Positions 10,985 through 22,820 of a stretch of 64,000 nucleotides of DNA are shown here, one piece after another. How positions within the stretch are numbered: position 1 is the first letter of the stretch; every line of letters begins with the position of its first letter. The translations under genes were made by a program, and so were the position numbers. The DNA is from Diogma glabrata. Lineage: Eukaryota; Arthropoda; Insecta; Diptera; Cylindrotomidae. The notes beneath the pieces were generated by a model. It made no database searches and was not told the DNA's origin. It saw nothing but the letters and a program-made list of their open reading frames with translations. The stretch spans positions 97,252,915-97,316,914 of the forward strand of contig OY856188.1 of the NCBI GenBank assembly GCA_963693315.1, written 5' to 3'.

Positions 10985-12823
10985 ATACCATGTCAACTAT
11001 AAAGAAAGGAGATGAGGAAAATGGAAGGAATGGGGATATAGGGATAACTATACTAATTGTTTTAAATGATGATGGACATTTTCTTTAAATGCCTGAGGGG
11101 AAAATTCATCGGAAAATACAGAGGAGGGCATTGAATTCCACAATAGTCGTTCTGGAAGGACATAGTTCTACAACGAGGTATTTGTACAACAAATGGATGG
11201 GATAACTCGGCAGCTCTTGTTTGTCGATTATACTGCGCACACGATGGAAGGATATTTTAAATTTCCTTAGAAGAGAATTCGCTAAAGTTATATTTATAGT
11301 AGATTGACAATTCAGTCACATTTCTTCTGTGCTGGAGTTAATCAAGCTGGTCCGTTAGTCCGGTATTACCAATCAACCGTATTGCTTTTCTCTGTACAGA
11401 GTCTAGACATTTTATTGTTGACTGACAAGCACCTCCCCAAACATGACAGCAGTACTTCATACATGGACGAATAAAGGACTTAAAGATTAGCAAAATTTGC
11501 TCGGGATTGAAATACTTTTTACATCGACTCAAGAATCCTAATTTTTGCATTGCAGATCTAGCGAGGTTGAACACATGTTTATTTCATTTCAGGTTGTTTT
11601 GAATATCCACTCCAAGAAGTCTAACTGATTCAACCTCACGCAATTGCTCATGGTTTATCTTAATAGGGAAATTTTTATGTCGCATATTTTTATGTCTATT
11701 CGTGAAACACGGCATAGTTTGGTTTTGGTTGAATTAAATGAAACAAGATTACAATCACCCATTCCATTATACGCTCCAGATCTTTGTTGATAGAATCAAT
11801 TAGCAGCTCTCTATCAGTGGTAGCTGCAGTATGAGATCGAAATTTAGGAGATGCATGTGATGCATGCAATGTGCCGTCATCAGCAAAACTATGGATTGGG
11901 TGCACTGTGGAAATAAGTAAGTCATTAATGTATAGAAGAAACAAGGTTGGTGAGAGTGTAGAACCTTGGGGAACCCCAGCATTGGTTGTGAATATATTGG
12001 ATGTGATACCATCTAAATTAACATGAAATTGGCGACCTGTAAGAAAACTATGAATCCATGAGTCAGTACACTGAAAAAAATAATTTGGCATATTCTACAA
12101 AACGGATTCAACCAAAATGATTTTGTAGTATCAACTAAAATTTAGTACAATTAACCATTCGCTTTAAACGTTTGACAAAGCATTGTCAAATGTTTAAAAC
12201 GTATGGTCGATTGTACTAAATTTTTGTTGACGCTACAAAATTAATTTGGTTGAATTCGTTTTGTAGAATATACCAAATTAGTTTTTTTCAGTATAAGATG
12301 GTCTATGCCATACGATTTTAATTTAGCTATGAGATTTTTATGCCACACTTTATCAAATGCTTTAGAAATGTCAAGTGAAATACTAAATGTTTCACCATGG
12401 TTTTCCAGCAATTTGTTCCAGAGATGGGATACGTAGGCTAACAGATCACCTGTTGCATGACTTCTACTAATTCGCGACATTTCCAAATAATCTATCAAAT
12501 TGTAGTTAACATATTTTACAAATATTTTAGCTAAAACCGACAGAATTGCAATAGGTCTATAATTGTAAGGGTCTATCTTACTGCCTTTCTTTGATATGGG
12601 TTGAACGCTGGCCAGCTTCCAAGAACCGGAATATTCCGGTTTTATAAGATAAATAGAAAATTTTTGTTAAAATTGGAGCTAGTTGCCCAGCAAAGTTTTT
12701 AAGAATGAGGGGTGGGATATCGTCGGGCCAGCAGATTTGTTGATATTGATAGAAAGAAGCATTTTCCGTACAATATTTCAACGAAAAATAATAACAATTA
12801 TCACTCAAAATAATAATTTTCAC
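10985..12823 (-). pseudogene. Non-LTR retrotransposon reverse transcriptase, 5'-truncated and frameshifted
   Basis: On the minus strand a Jockey/CR1-like reverse transcriptase can be followed through several frames: DDIPPLILK near 12750, SLDISKAFDKVWH near 12370, PQGSTLSPTLFLLYINDLL near 11960, the catalytic FADD at 11876-11887, and a C-terminal SVQRKAIRLI segment near 11380. The endonuclease domain is absent, as expected from 5' truncation during target-primed reverse transcription. Frame changes near 12640 and elsewhere, plus a 225-bp MITE at 12069-12293, inactivate it. It lies inside the hAT-like interval 9737-14608. The 3' end was not found precisely; related sequence fades out near 10985. 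Clade assignment is tentative. Confidence 0.85.
12069..12293. mobile_element. 225-bp palindromic MITE, TA target duplication
   Basis: Nearly the whole sequence is an inverted repeat with arms of about 110 bases, starting CACTGAAAAAAA on the left and ACTGAAAAAAA read from the right. TA lies on each side (12067-12068, 12294-12295). Removing the element with one TA joins the flanking reverse-transcriptase codons in one frame, which fixes the boundaries. TA duplication suggests a Tc1/mariner-type mobiliser. Confidence 0.9.
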
Positions 12824-13536
12824 TCAACTTTGTGGTGGATTATCTATTAGACAGTCTATATTTATGTTGAAAGTATTCTCGGATTGTTCAAAACGTTAAT
12901 ATAAGAAATGATAACAATGAATATATGTACTCAAAAATTGCAAATTTATTAACTAAACTGTCATGTTAAACATGATTTATTGACTTTTGTATTTGCCTTT
13001 TTTAATGTTGCTTAATAATTAAATATCCTTTACGAATTTTATAAGTAATATGAACAATCAGCATATTTATAATACGTTAGATTATGCACTAAATTATCTA
13101 ATGGCGAATGGCCTTAAAAATAAATACTTAATTTGATTTTAGTTTTTTCACAAACATTAAATCAATGTTAATCTTTAAATTGAATTTTTAAATAATAATA
13201 ATGAAAAAACAAAACTTTTTTATTGAATTGTGAAATGAATACTAGATGAAAAATAATTTTATGAAAACTAGATAGAAAAAATTGTACCTGAAATTTTAAT
13301 AATCTTTTGCTAAAAGATTGAAACGAATTTAAAGAAAATTTTCAAATTAAACGCAAACGATTAAATAAAAAGTCACCACAAGTTTTTCTCAATAGCATTT
13401 ATATTTTCTTCAAAAATGGCATTTTATTTTTCATTCTTTATGTTAAATCATTCTTACTTTTCAGCAGCAATCTTTTTCGAACGAACTTATAATTTTGTTT
13501 ATTTTTATCATTTTGTGTTTTGTTTATAGTTCATTT

Positions 13537-13587
13537 AGTTCACTAGTTCAGTCAATTCACTAGTTCAGTTAGTTCACTAGTTCAGCC
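13537..13587. repeat. Three 17-bp tandem repeats (TTCACTAGTTCAG)
   Basis: Units at 13537, 13554 and 13571 share TTCACTAGTTCAG. They lie about 1 kb from the right end of the hAT-like element, so they may be subterminal transposase-binding repeats; this role is inference. Confidence 0.7.
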
Positions 13588-14625
13588 GTTCATTTGTTCT
13601 TTATGATAAATTTTTCATTACAATATTTCTTTTGAACTAATCGTTTTGTACCTAGGCAATTTCTTTGGTAGGCGTGTTGTTTTGTTTATTAGTAAATTCG
13701 AGCCGTTCCAAGTTTTGTTTTTTATGATAAATTTTTGGTTAGAATATTTCTTTGAAGTTATCGTTTTGTATGTTATGTATTTCTTTTAATCGACCGTCGC
13801 AAAATGAAACTTCCGAGGATTTATGATTTTAATAAATGTATATGATATTGTTAGTTTGGTTTTGTTTCATTGGATTGGTTATTAGTTTTGTGTTATTGTT
13901 AGTGTTATTTTCATATAAAGGTTTGAAAATTTTACCTTTTCATTGTTAGATGAAGTTCGTATATTTTTATAATGTTTAAATGTGTATTGGTTTTTTTATG
14001 TTGTTAGGAAAATCTGCACGATTAGTTAGATACATTTTTTCAGGTCACTTTTTTATGCGAAGCTGTTGAATATAATGAATAAATGTTTGAGAGGAGAAAA
14101 ACAAATTCGCATATCACAATGATCGGCAGCAAAATTTGATCGTAATGAAAATTTGAAGACGAAGAGTTATTGGTGGTGCATTATTACTTTTTATTGAAGG
14201 TTTATTTGAGATGTATTATTGAAATCATGTTCAAATCCAAAACTACGTTTTAAATTTAACATATGGATTTCGAAAAAGTGTATAGTATTTAGAATTATGA
14301 ATTTAAATAAAACGATTAATATTTTAAAAAAATAATATACTTTTTTTTAAATTTAATTTAAATTTATTGAATCCAAATATACAAAATATAACTTATGTAA
14401 TAACAAAGTATTTAAACAAACAAGATAAATAACTAACACTGCTGCCATTATATTATATACTAAAAGACGTTCATTGCACATACAAAAAATGTCAATAGTA
14501 CATAAAAGGTTAGTGACCGACAAACGACGTTTATTTTATTACTGAACGATCGGTCACTGAAGTGATCCGTTCAATTTACTTAGGTCGTTCACGACCAAAA
14601 CATCACTGCTTCAAATCCCACTACA

Positions 14626-14725
14626 AAACGTATACAAAATCGTATACAAATCGTATACAATAAAATCGTATACAATAATTAAAAATCAATCAAATCAATC
14701 CTTAAAATCGTATACAATAATTGTG
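14626..14725. repeat. Five GTATACAA motifs
   Basis: The string CGTATACAA occurs five times in about 100 bases just outside the right end of the hAT-like element. Its function is unknown; it looks like a short degenerate array. Confidence 0.6.
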
Positions 14726-14815
14726 CAATTTTTTATCCGTGAAACCTGAAAAAAAAATCAATTGACTTCAGAGTTTTAGAATGTGCCAAACGTTTTTTTG
14801 ACAACGTACCATCAA

Positions 14816-15060
14816 CAAGGCATATTCCGTAGCTGAGAATGAGGGTTGAATGAATAAAGTTCATCCGCTAGCACCTTTAGAGGATCACTTTTGCTAGTGC
14901 AACCTCACTGCTGTTGTACAATAGTATGCGATATCTCACGTTAACTCATATGCCAATAGCAGGGACTGCAGTACTCGGACTTCCAGTAGATCGTCGACTC
15001 ATCACACACGATTTTATTGATTACAAATCAATAAAATCTGATCCCTCCATGCGAATCATG
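14816..15060 (+). repeat. Dispersed 240-bp repeat, copy 1
   Basis: Contains AGTTCATCCGC, TCTCACGTTAACTC, CAATAGCAG and, at its end, CTGATCCCTCCATGCG. The same strings occur in the same order on the opposite strand at 54380-54625. The two copies have diverged clearly. No coding potential was seen; it may be a SINE or the 3' end of a LINE. Confidence 0.75.
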
Positions 15061-15671
15061 TGAATAAAATTAATGTTCGGTTTCTATATATATATATGGT
15101 AAGCTGTTTATGAAACAAGCTTTTGTTTTACCCAAATCAAAAACAATTGAATACAAATTTTCCATCATCTGGCTAAGACTTTTAAAATAACGTTGATAAA
15201 ATAGTCAAAATATTTGACTTGTTTTGTATATTTCGAAGTAAATATTTCTTTTCTTTGCCTATAAAATATATTATGTTTGTTTACACTTAAAACAAAAAAC
15301 GTAACGTCAGAGTTTGTATGTACAGGCATTTTGCATAATGAAGATAAAGCAGAAAGTTTAGACAAATAATTTCGAATTATTCATTACGACAATAAAATAT
15401 AGATTGCATATAAATCAAATATTTAAATAATATACATCAAAATTATTTGTAAACTTTAGAAAGTAGCATATAGGTATATATGGTTAATATTTGTAATCTA
15501 ATAATGATGAAAATGACAATGAGTATTTGTTTCACTCATTAAAGTAGCGTTTTTTGTTTTCAGCACGTACGCAAGATATCAACGTTACAGTGTTGTAATA
15601 ATATTATTTAAATGTGTAGTGTGGTTCGGAAAAAAAATCCAGTAGTAATGTTAACCTGGATGTTTTTATAT
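15061..15671. other. Gene-free AT-rich spacer
   Basis: Contains a short TA run near 15086-15097. No gene or repeat boundary recognised. Confidence 0.4.
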
Positions 15672-15679
15672 ATTAAGAG

Positions 15680-17161
15680 TACAGATGTAAAAGTAATATT
15701 ACCCATGGTAAAATTACCAGTAAAATTGGTAATATTACGTAATATTACTTAGGCTTTGTAAAATTGGTAAAATTTCAATAAAATTCGAATAATCTTGAAA
15801 TAAAAAAAATTAAAGTCTGTGCTTTTTTGTTGATAGCTCGTATAATTGAAAATTGCGTGCACATTGTTTTGAGAATATCTCATCTGATCGATCGATTTGC
15901 AGCTAAACACCCACTGTGTTAACGTGTCTATGGATTGCCACAAAGTAGAGTACTTTAGGCAAACATTTATTTTGTCTACGGGTGTCGGTCGGTGGGTTGG
16001 AATGGGTAGTTTTTTCACTTGGTAGCAATAACGCAGCTATTCTGTATAAGGCAAAAGCTAAATCTTTGTCATTTCGGGATCAAATTGCTGTCATAAAGAA
16101 GGTTTACCCTACACTGTTATTGAGAGTTTGCTGATTATCCGTGTTAATCACCCTCAAAGGTCACTCGTGTAGTAATTTTGTTCACCATCCAATTTTACAT
16201 TAAACGATGCAGCAGCAATAGAACCGATATTTGTCATTTGCGATTTATATTTTTCCCATGAACGAGAAAGAAATAATTCATGAATTCATTTGGATGTGAC
16301 GTATTGGATTACGGGTGCAATTAATTCATTTATCCCAGTGTCGGCTGTGGTAAGTGTGGTACGCGAAAAGTGTCATGTGTAACGCCGTTGACAATTCTCC
16401 ATTGTAGCAGGAAAATCATTGATCCGGGTTCATTTTCTAACCATATGCGATAAAAGAAGCATTCGGATGCATTGCAAGGAAAGTGACATGTGTAACGCCG
16501 GTGGCAATTCTCAATTGTGGCAGGAAAAGTATTGAGCAGGTTTCATTTTCTAACCACATGCGAGGAAAGGAGCTTGATTCGGATGATTTACAGTCTAAAT
16601 AAAGTAATTTTCATTGAAAATGCTATGGTTATCTGTCAATTTGCTCTTTACATTTGAGCCATTGAAATCCATTTCTACTTCTATTCGATGTGTAATACCT
16701 AAACATTTTCGAATACGGCAGTGTTTTCCAAAACGCATAATTCTACATATTAGTGAAGAACGCAGTTGAGGCCAGTGTGTTCAGGATTTGTTGCATTTTT
16801 GCAACTGTGAAAATAACGGGCAATCTGTTTTCTAGAGGTTCTGCTAAAAGAACAACAGCTAAACTTCGTTCATGCATGGATGGGGTATAAAACATTTTTC
16901 AGTGTTGCATATCTATCTTTCTGTCTATAATACTCTGCGAGTAAGTATATTTTACACTCTATAATAATATAGTTGATTTGCAATTTATGTTTTTATAAAC
17001 TAGAAATGATTATGATAGTCATCAATTTTGAATTAAATGAAATTGCAACTATAGTTAAAAATTTTGAAACAGTTTTATATTTTATCAATATTACCAATCT
17101 TACCCGTAATTTTACGGTAATATTACCAAAAATATATTTTACCGGTAAATTTACATCTGTA
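15680..17161. mobile_element. Non-autonomous 1.48-kb DNA transposon with 8-bp target duplication
   Basis: The ends TACAGATGTAAA and TTTACATCTGTA are perfect 12-base inverted repeats, followed inside by further GTAATATTAC-rich inverted sequence. The 8-base direct repeat ATTAAGAG flanks it (15672-15679 and 17162-17169), the size made by hAT transposases. No transposase coding is seen. The interior holds a two-copy direct repeat at 16368-16585. An open frame on the minus strand (15749-16018) has no known domain. Confidence 0.85.
16368..16585. repeat. Two-copy direct repeat of about 110 bp
   Basis: Copies at 16368-16471 and 16480-16585 share GTGTAACGCCG, AATTCTC, GCAGGAAAA, TTCATTTTCTAACCA and GATTCGGATG-like strings in order. 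It lies inside the 15680-17161 transposon; no coding sense seen. Confidence 0.75.
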
Positions 17162-17169
17162 ATTAAGAG

Positions 17170-17942
17170 TTCTAGCGAAATTAGAATATCGTCAATATCC
17201 CTAGACCTAAATATATGGAGCGTGTTATAAATTGCAGTTATTTTTAAGTAACAAACACTTCTTTTACCATGGGGAAATAAATCGGTCCTATTTAGTAGAC
17301 TTTTAAAGTGAGACCAACAAATTACCAACATTATCCGGGGAATAAATAAATACATAAGAGAAATAAAACTCCCCTGCATAATTTTTTGTTTCGAATCACA
17401 GACCAATATTACAGCAGATAATTATCTCAGAATTAGTTCCTCTATATTGTTCTAACGTTTTTCAATTATTTTGCTTTGTTTATTCAAACAATAATAAAAC
17501 GACGTAATTTCTGTTTGTTCTATATTGTAAATAGTTTTAAAATCAACAAAATAACACGCATTCAAATACAATTATAATAATAATTCAACGTGGTTCTGGT
17601 TTCATTCAAAACCACAAAGTTAAATATAAAGCAATTTATCGTTTTAAAAAATTAATTTAATGTAATAGAATAATTTATGCAGTTTATGCTAAAAGAACTT
17701 AAGTAACGAATGTAATTATAAGAGGTGTGCGAAATTGCTGATTATTTGTGAAATGCATGGGCTTGGTTGACCAAATATCGCAAAAATATAAATAAATGGA
17801 TGGAAAATAACTAAAAGCCGTTTCATTGCTGATCAAACTATAAATTCATCCACATTAATAGATACTAAATTTTGTTGTAATGATACCTTAAATTTAAATA
17901 GCGATTGGTTTTGTTTTAAATGCATGATGGAATACTAATATG
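17170..17942. other. Gene-free spacer between two transposons
   Basis: AT-rich and without recognised genes or repeats. Confidence 0.4.
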
Positions 17943-17999
17943 GTGGCTACCAGAGGCGTAGCTAGGGGGGGGGGGGGCGGTCCGCCCCGGGTGTCACCC

Positions 18000-18997
18000 G
18001 TTTTGGGGTGACACCCGATCGTAAAAAACTTAAACAAACCATCACAATGTTTTCAACGATAAATCACTTCGAAACCGTTTTGGGGTGACACCCGAACGTA
18101 AACAACTTAAACAAACCATCACAATGTTTTCAATGATAAATCACTTCGAAACCGTTTTGGGGTGACACCCGAACGTAAAAAACATAAACAAACCATCACA
18201 ATGTTTTCAACGATAAATCACTTCGAAACCGTTTTGGGGTGACACCCGAACGTAAACAACTTAAACAAACCATCACAATGTTTTCAATGATAAATCACTT
18301 CGAAACCGTTTTGGGGTGACACCCGAACGTAAAAAACTTAAACAAACCATCACAATGTTTTCAACGATAAATCACTTCGAAACCGTTTTGGGGTGAGACC
18401 CGAACGTAAACAACTTAAACAAACCATCACAATGTTTTCAACGATAAATCACTTCGAAACCGTTTTGGGGTGACACCCGAACGTAAACAACTTAAACAAA
18501 CCATCACAATGTTTTCAATGATAAATCACTTCGAAACCGTTTTGGGGTGACACCCGAACGTAAAAACATAAACAAGCCATCACAATGTTTTCAACGATAA
18601 ATCACTTCGAAACCGTTTTGGGGTGACACCCGAACGTAAACAACTTAAACAAACCATCACAATGTTTTCAATGATAAATCACTTCGAAACCGTTTTGGGG
18701 TGACACCCGAACGTAAAAAACTTAAACAAACCATCACAATGTTTTCAACGATAAATCACTTCGAAACCGTTTTGGGGTGACACCCGAACGTAAACAACTT
18801 AAACAAACCATCACAATGTTTTCAACGATAAATCACTTCGAAACCGTTTTGGGGTGACACCCGAACGTAAAAAACTTAAACAAACCATCACATGTTTTCA
18901 ACGATAAATCACTTCGAAACCGTTTTGGGGTGACACCCGAACGTAAACAACTTAAACAAACCATCACATTTTTTCAACGATAAATCACTTAGAAACC
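18000..18997. repeat. 77-bp tandem array, 13 copies
   Basis: Units begin GTTTTGGGGTGACACCCG and recur every 77 bases (76 in the eighth and twelfth). Two variants, CGTAAAAAAC with CAACGAT and CGTAAACAAC with CAATGAT, mostly alternate in the first half, giving a 154-bp higher-order period. The shared GGGGTGACACCCG is the complement-related form of the subterminal GGGTGTCACCCG at the left end of the hosting hAT and resembles GGGGTGACACC near the right end. Confidence 0.95.
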
Positions 18998-19679
18998 ATT
19001 TTAACCAGGTTATCCATATAATTTTAATTTATAAATTGTGATAACTTATAAATGTGTCCTATAAATATGTTATTGGTTCAAAAAGAATCTATTCTACTTT
19101 TTAAAATTTTTGAGTTATTACGTGAAATAAAATTTTAACAATATTAATCGAATCAACATGTTGAGCATTGAATCCCATCACCACAATTACTCAATAGCTT
19201 TGAATATTCCTATAGATACCATATTGACCGTTTTTTACGATATATTATTTAGTATGCAAGCATGATTATTTAATGACCAGGTCTGAAAACACATATGCTG
19301 AATAATGTATAGGAAAAGTGGTTTACGTCGATAATGTGGCACCCTTTGTCGATAGGGTGGCACCCTTGAGTTACCATGTCTCTATTCCAAAATTATTTCT
19401 AAAATATCCGCTTAACCTTACTACCCAATATATGTTTTACATTTCAAACAAATTAATTGCAAACACCTAAGGAAACTAACAAACAATCAAATTACCGTGT
19501 TTGTAAATGATCTCAAAATAATTTTTTTTCCTTTATCTTGAAACTCAAAGAATAAATTGAAATAGATCGTTTTTCAATGGACACAAAAATAATTACTGTG
19601 GAATAAAATGGCAGTTATGCAATTACTGCAGTTTTGCAAATTTTTGTAGGTTGATACATACTCATACTGTTTGTTTTCA
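18998..19679. other. hAT interior, non-coding
   Basis: No gene seen. Two GTGGCACCC copies at 19337-19373 resemble the hAT end motif. Confidence 0.4.
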
Positions 19680-20115
19680 GTTTTATATATTTATATATTT
19701 GAATTAAATGAAAGTTTGTCATTTAAAAGTACATTTTGTTGGGTTTTAAATACCTTGGAAATTTCAAACTCATCAAGTGATTCTTTTAAAGATCCTTGGC
19801 TACATAAATGTAAAGCCTTCAATTTTTTTTAAAAGTGGTGTAGCTATTGTTATTAACTATGTAAATGGTTTGCAAAAATAAACTTTAAATTTTGTTTATT
19901 TTTCTTCTTAGGCAGGTATTCCTTAAATCAGTCTTTTTCGGTTTTCCCGATGTAAAATTTTTCACAAAAATCACATTCAATTTTGTAAATTATTGAGCAT
20001 GATTCTAATTGGATATTTAATTTTGGTTTCAATTCTTTATATAAAATATCTTTAAGGATTTCATACTTATATTTTTTTAAATAGTTCCTTATAATATTAG
20101 GCTATGATTTGTATA
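19680..20115 (-). pseudogene. Penelope-like element fragment with GIY-YIG endonuclease
   Basis: Reading the minus strand from about 20115, a segment encodes IIYKIECDFCEKFYIGKTEK (codons within 19941-20000). This matches the GIY-YIG nuclease of Penelope-like elements, where the I-Y and Y-I-G strands flank a CxxC. A downstream stretch (about 19690-19760, with DEFEISK) resembles the C-terminal tail of the same proteins. Stops and frame changes interrupt it and no reverse transcriptase part is present, so it is a dead 3' fragment. It lies between the 77-bp array and the transposase inside the hAT element, so it inserted there or was captured. Confidence 0.7.
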
Positions 20116-20373
20116 TTCCATTTTATCAAATATTATTTAATATAAGTTGTTACAAGGAAATTTAAATAAATTAATTTTCTTGCGGTGTATTTAGTCGTTA
20201 AGACAGTGTACTTATTATGAACTATGTACCTATTATGTATCCTACAAATATATTTAGAATTAATGCTTTGCTGATACCTATACTATAATTAAAAATATTT
20301 TTTTAGATTTCATTTAGCAAATATCCCAAAAAATAAATATGCCACGAGGAGTTCATAATTTTTAAAGAAAAAG

Positions 20374-22820
20374 TTGGTTCCAGCTGAGAAAGACCAAATC
20401 TATAAATATGTTACCAAACCCGATGATATCCAAGGTTCATCAAAAGAAACTGATTATCACGTTGATGCAACGAATGTTTCAGAGAATAATGGCTCATCTT
20501 CGGAAAGTAACAGCAACAATACAGAATTAATAATGATAACCTATGATGACGAATTAGAAAGGAATAATGAAAATGACAGTGATAATGCCGCTAATGCTTC
20601 TATTATCGAAGACAGTATTTGCATGGGTGAATCACGTCAGGACTTAAGAGATGTATCACATTGGAATATACTCGTCTTTGGTAATGTTCGCATTAAAATC
20701 ATAAAAAAAGAAAGTGAACATTTTAAAATAAAGAAGGGTCGTTTGTTACTGTATCTAGACACGGGTTAGACATAAAAGGTGATGTTCGCCATCTTTCTAA
20801 AGAATGGTTTTATAAAATGATGAATAATGGTGAAAAAATTCTACGGCCATGGATTGTTTATTCTCCTGTAAATAATAACTTGCGTCCTGTATTGCTTCTG
20901 TTGTCGTGTATTTGCTGTCACCAATAATAATAATACAAAATCAACATTTACTACTGGATATCAGAAGCGGTGGAAACTAAATCCCAAAGTGGCCGAGCAT
21001 GAAACTTCAAATGAACATCTGGAGAATTTTGAAAAGTGGAAAACTTTGGAAATGAGGTTAAAAATTCATAAAACGATACGAGACGCAGCCTTGCAATTAA
21101 TATACAATAAAAAACAGAAGTGGAAACATCTTTTATCAAGATTATTGGATAAAACTTTGTTTTTATCTAAACAAAACCCAGCATTTCATGGACATGATGA
21201 AGGACAAAGTTCTTCAAATAAAGGCAATTTCTTAGAACTAACCAAACTATTGTCAAAGTATGATGTAGTGTTAAAAGAACACATTTTGAATTTGGAGCAT
21301 GCTAAATCACCAAAAGTATCATATTTGTCACCAGATATACAAAATGAGTTCATAAATGTTTTAGCGATCCACGTAAAGTTTAAGCTTGTCAACGAAATTA
21401 AATCGGTTAAATATTTTGGAATTATGTTTGATAGCACACCTGACATTTCACATATTGATCAAATGTCAGAAGTGATTCGTTATGTGAAAATTGATGGTAG
21501 TAAAGTGGAAATCAAGGAAGTATTCCTTGGATTTTTTCCTTTACGTGGAAAAAAGCCGCTGATTTAAGCGATGAAATTCTTACACTGAAAAAAAAATTGA
21601 AGTAATGATAACCTCATCTCAAAGATGGCAGTTTATTATTCATGCAAAGAAAAGATATTTACAAACAATTTCACCGTGATTGGGACAACTACTCAGTACT
21701 CAGTAACATTTTCCTGATAACAGAATGAGGTGTAATTAAAATATAAAGTGCTATCCAATATAACAGTAGTTGAATAAAGTTAATAACTATTTCCATGAAA
21801 ACATATTTCTTTGGCCTTATATCATGAATTTTTCATTTTAAAATTTAAGTATTTGAGATTAATTGAACTATATTTTATTTCCACATAAATATTTCATCTG
21901 ATTGTCTCAACTGCATCGGCTTATCATTGTACGGTTGTTGAATCAATCTCGTATTTTGATTCGCCATATCTGCCCGCACGGTGAGGTTGAGACAACTGCA
22001 TTTCGATTGGAAATAGGACATGTTTTTTTCAGTGTAAAAATCTTGAAAATGATGGTATAGATGTTATGAATTGTCGCTCCCAAAGGTTATGATAATGCAG
22101 CTGTTATGAGTAGTATACATGGAGAAGTGCAAGCTATTATTAAAGCATGTGGGCTGCAAAGATCATTCAATTAATTTATACGGCCAACACTCGTCAGTGG
22201 AAGCCATTTTTACATGTTTTTCTGCTTCGGCTAGCCGCTGGGAAGTACTTGCTAAACAATACAAAATACTGTTAAAATACTCTTAACAGCGCTCATTATG
22301 CTGCAGTAAAAGTATTGGCCGAAAACTTTGATGGGATTGTGGCTGAAATTGAGAAGTTAAGTGGTCAACAAGAAAATGTAGACACTAGAGGCGCTGCACA
22401 GAACCTTAACAATGCAGCATGTGATTTTCGTTTCTTTGCTATCTTTTGTTTTGGAATGATATTCTAAGAGAAATAATATCTGTGCTCAGATTGGATTGCA
22501 AAGCACGGGCTTGAATATGGATCAATTAGCTACAAAAATAGAGTCAATTCATAACGAAGTCTCATTGTAGAAGAGCCAATAGATCTTGCTGCGAATAAAT
22601 CGGAGGACTATGACATTCCAATGGAAAGCCGAATTCGTCATAAAAACACAAAAAACGAACGGGTGGTGAGTTTGCAGCTGATGTTGGACTGACACTGAGA
22701 GCTCAACTTAAAAAGGACATGTTGGAATGTCTTGACCGATTCAGTGTTGAACTCCGAACTAGACTGAAGTCAGTTCAAGATTTAGCTTCATTGTTCGAGG
22801 TTGTGCAGACAAACACTTAA
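20374..22820 (+). pseudogene. hAT transposase (ZMYM1-like), broken by stops and a MITE
   Basis: Three consecutive blocks resemble the ZMYM1-like hAT transposases common in insects. An acidic N-terminal part lies at 20374-20769. A TTF-type zinc finger region follows, with RPWIVYSP near 20850. A long block at 20950-21567 contains SNEHLENFEKW, RLLDKTLFLSKQN and GIMFDSTPDISH, whose Asp codon (21430-21432) is at the place of the first catalytic Asp. The 452-bp MITE at 21583-22034 then splits the gene. Past it, decayed sequence such as AAVKVLAENFDGIVAEIEK (about 22302-22358) continues to about 22820, with many stops. The gene lies in the orientation and position expected for the hAT bounded by 17951-23001. 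Confidence 0.88.
21583..22034. mobile_element. 452-bp MITE, TA target duplication
   Basis: It begins CACTGAAAAAAAA and ends TTTTTTTCAGTG, with TA on both sides (21581-21582, 22035-22036), inside the hAT transposase gene. Only the outer 12-13 bases are inverted. The tips match those of the 225-bp MITE at 12069-12293, though the interiors differ. Confidence 0.85.

Larger units (their letters stand above)
9737..14608. mobile_element. Composite hAT-like DNA transposon with degenerate inverted ends
   Basis: The left end TAGTGATGGGTAG and the right end CATCACTG are inverted. The next 60-70 bases on both sides share GATCCGTTCA-type and GTGACCGAT-type motifs in inverted order, typical of hAT termini starting CAGTGATG. 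Left flank GTACAAAC and right flank CTTCAAAT match only in part, so the target duplication is not clean. No hAT transposase was found; the interior holds a LINE relic on the minus strand and AT-rich filler. The two ends could belong to one element or to two related ones. Confidence 0.55.

Noticed and set aside
15749..16018. 89-residue minus-strand frame inside the 15680-17161 transposon
   Set aside because: No recognisable domain; could be remnant coding but cannot be supported.
16880..16950. TATAAAA with downstream TCAGT and a GAGTAAGT donor-like site
   Set aside because: Spacing of TATA to the initiator-like TCAGT is about 15 bases, too short for a standard core promoter, and no coding frame follows.
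18000..18997. CRISPR-like regular repeat
   Set aside because: Units are contiguous 77-mers without unique spacers; eukaryotic transposon context.
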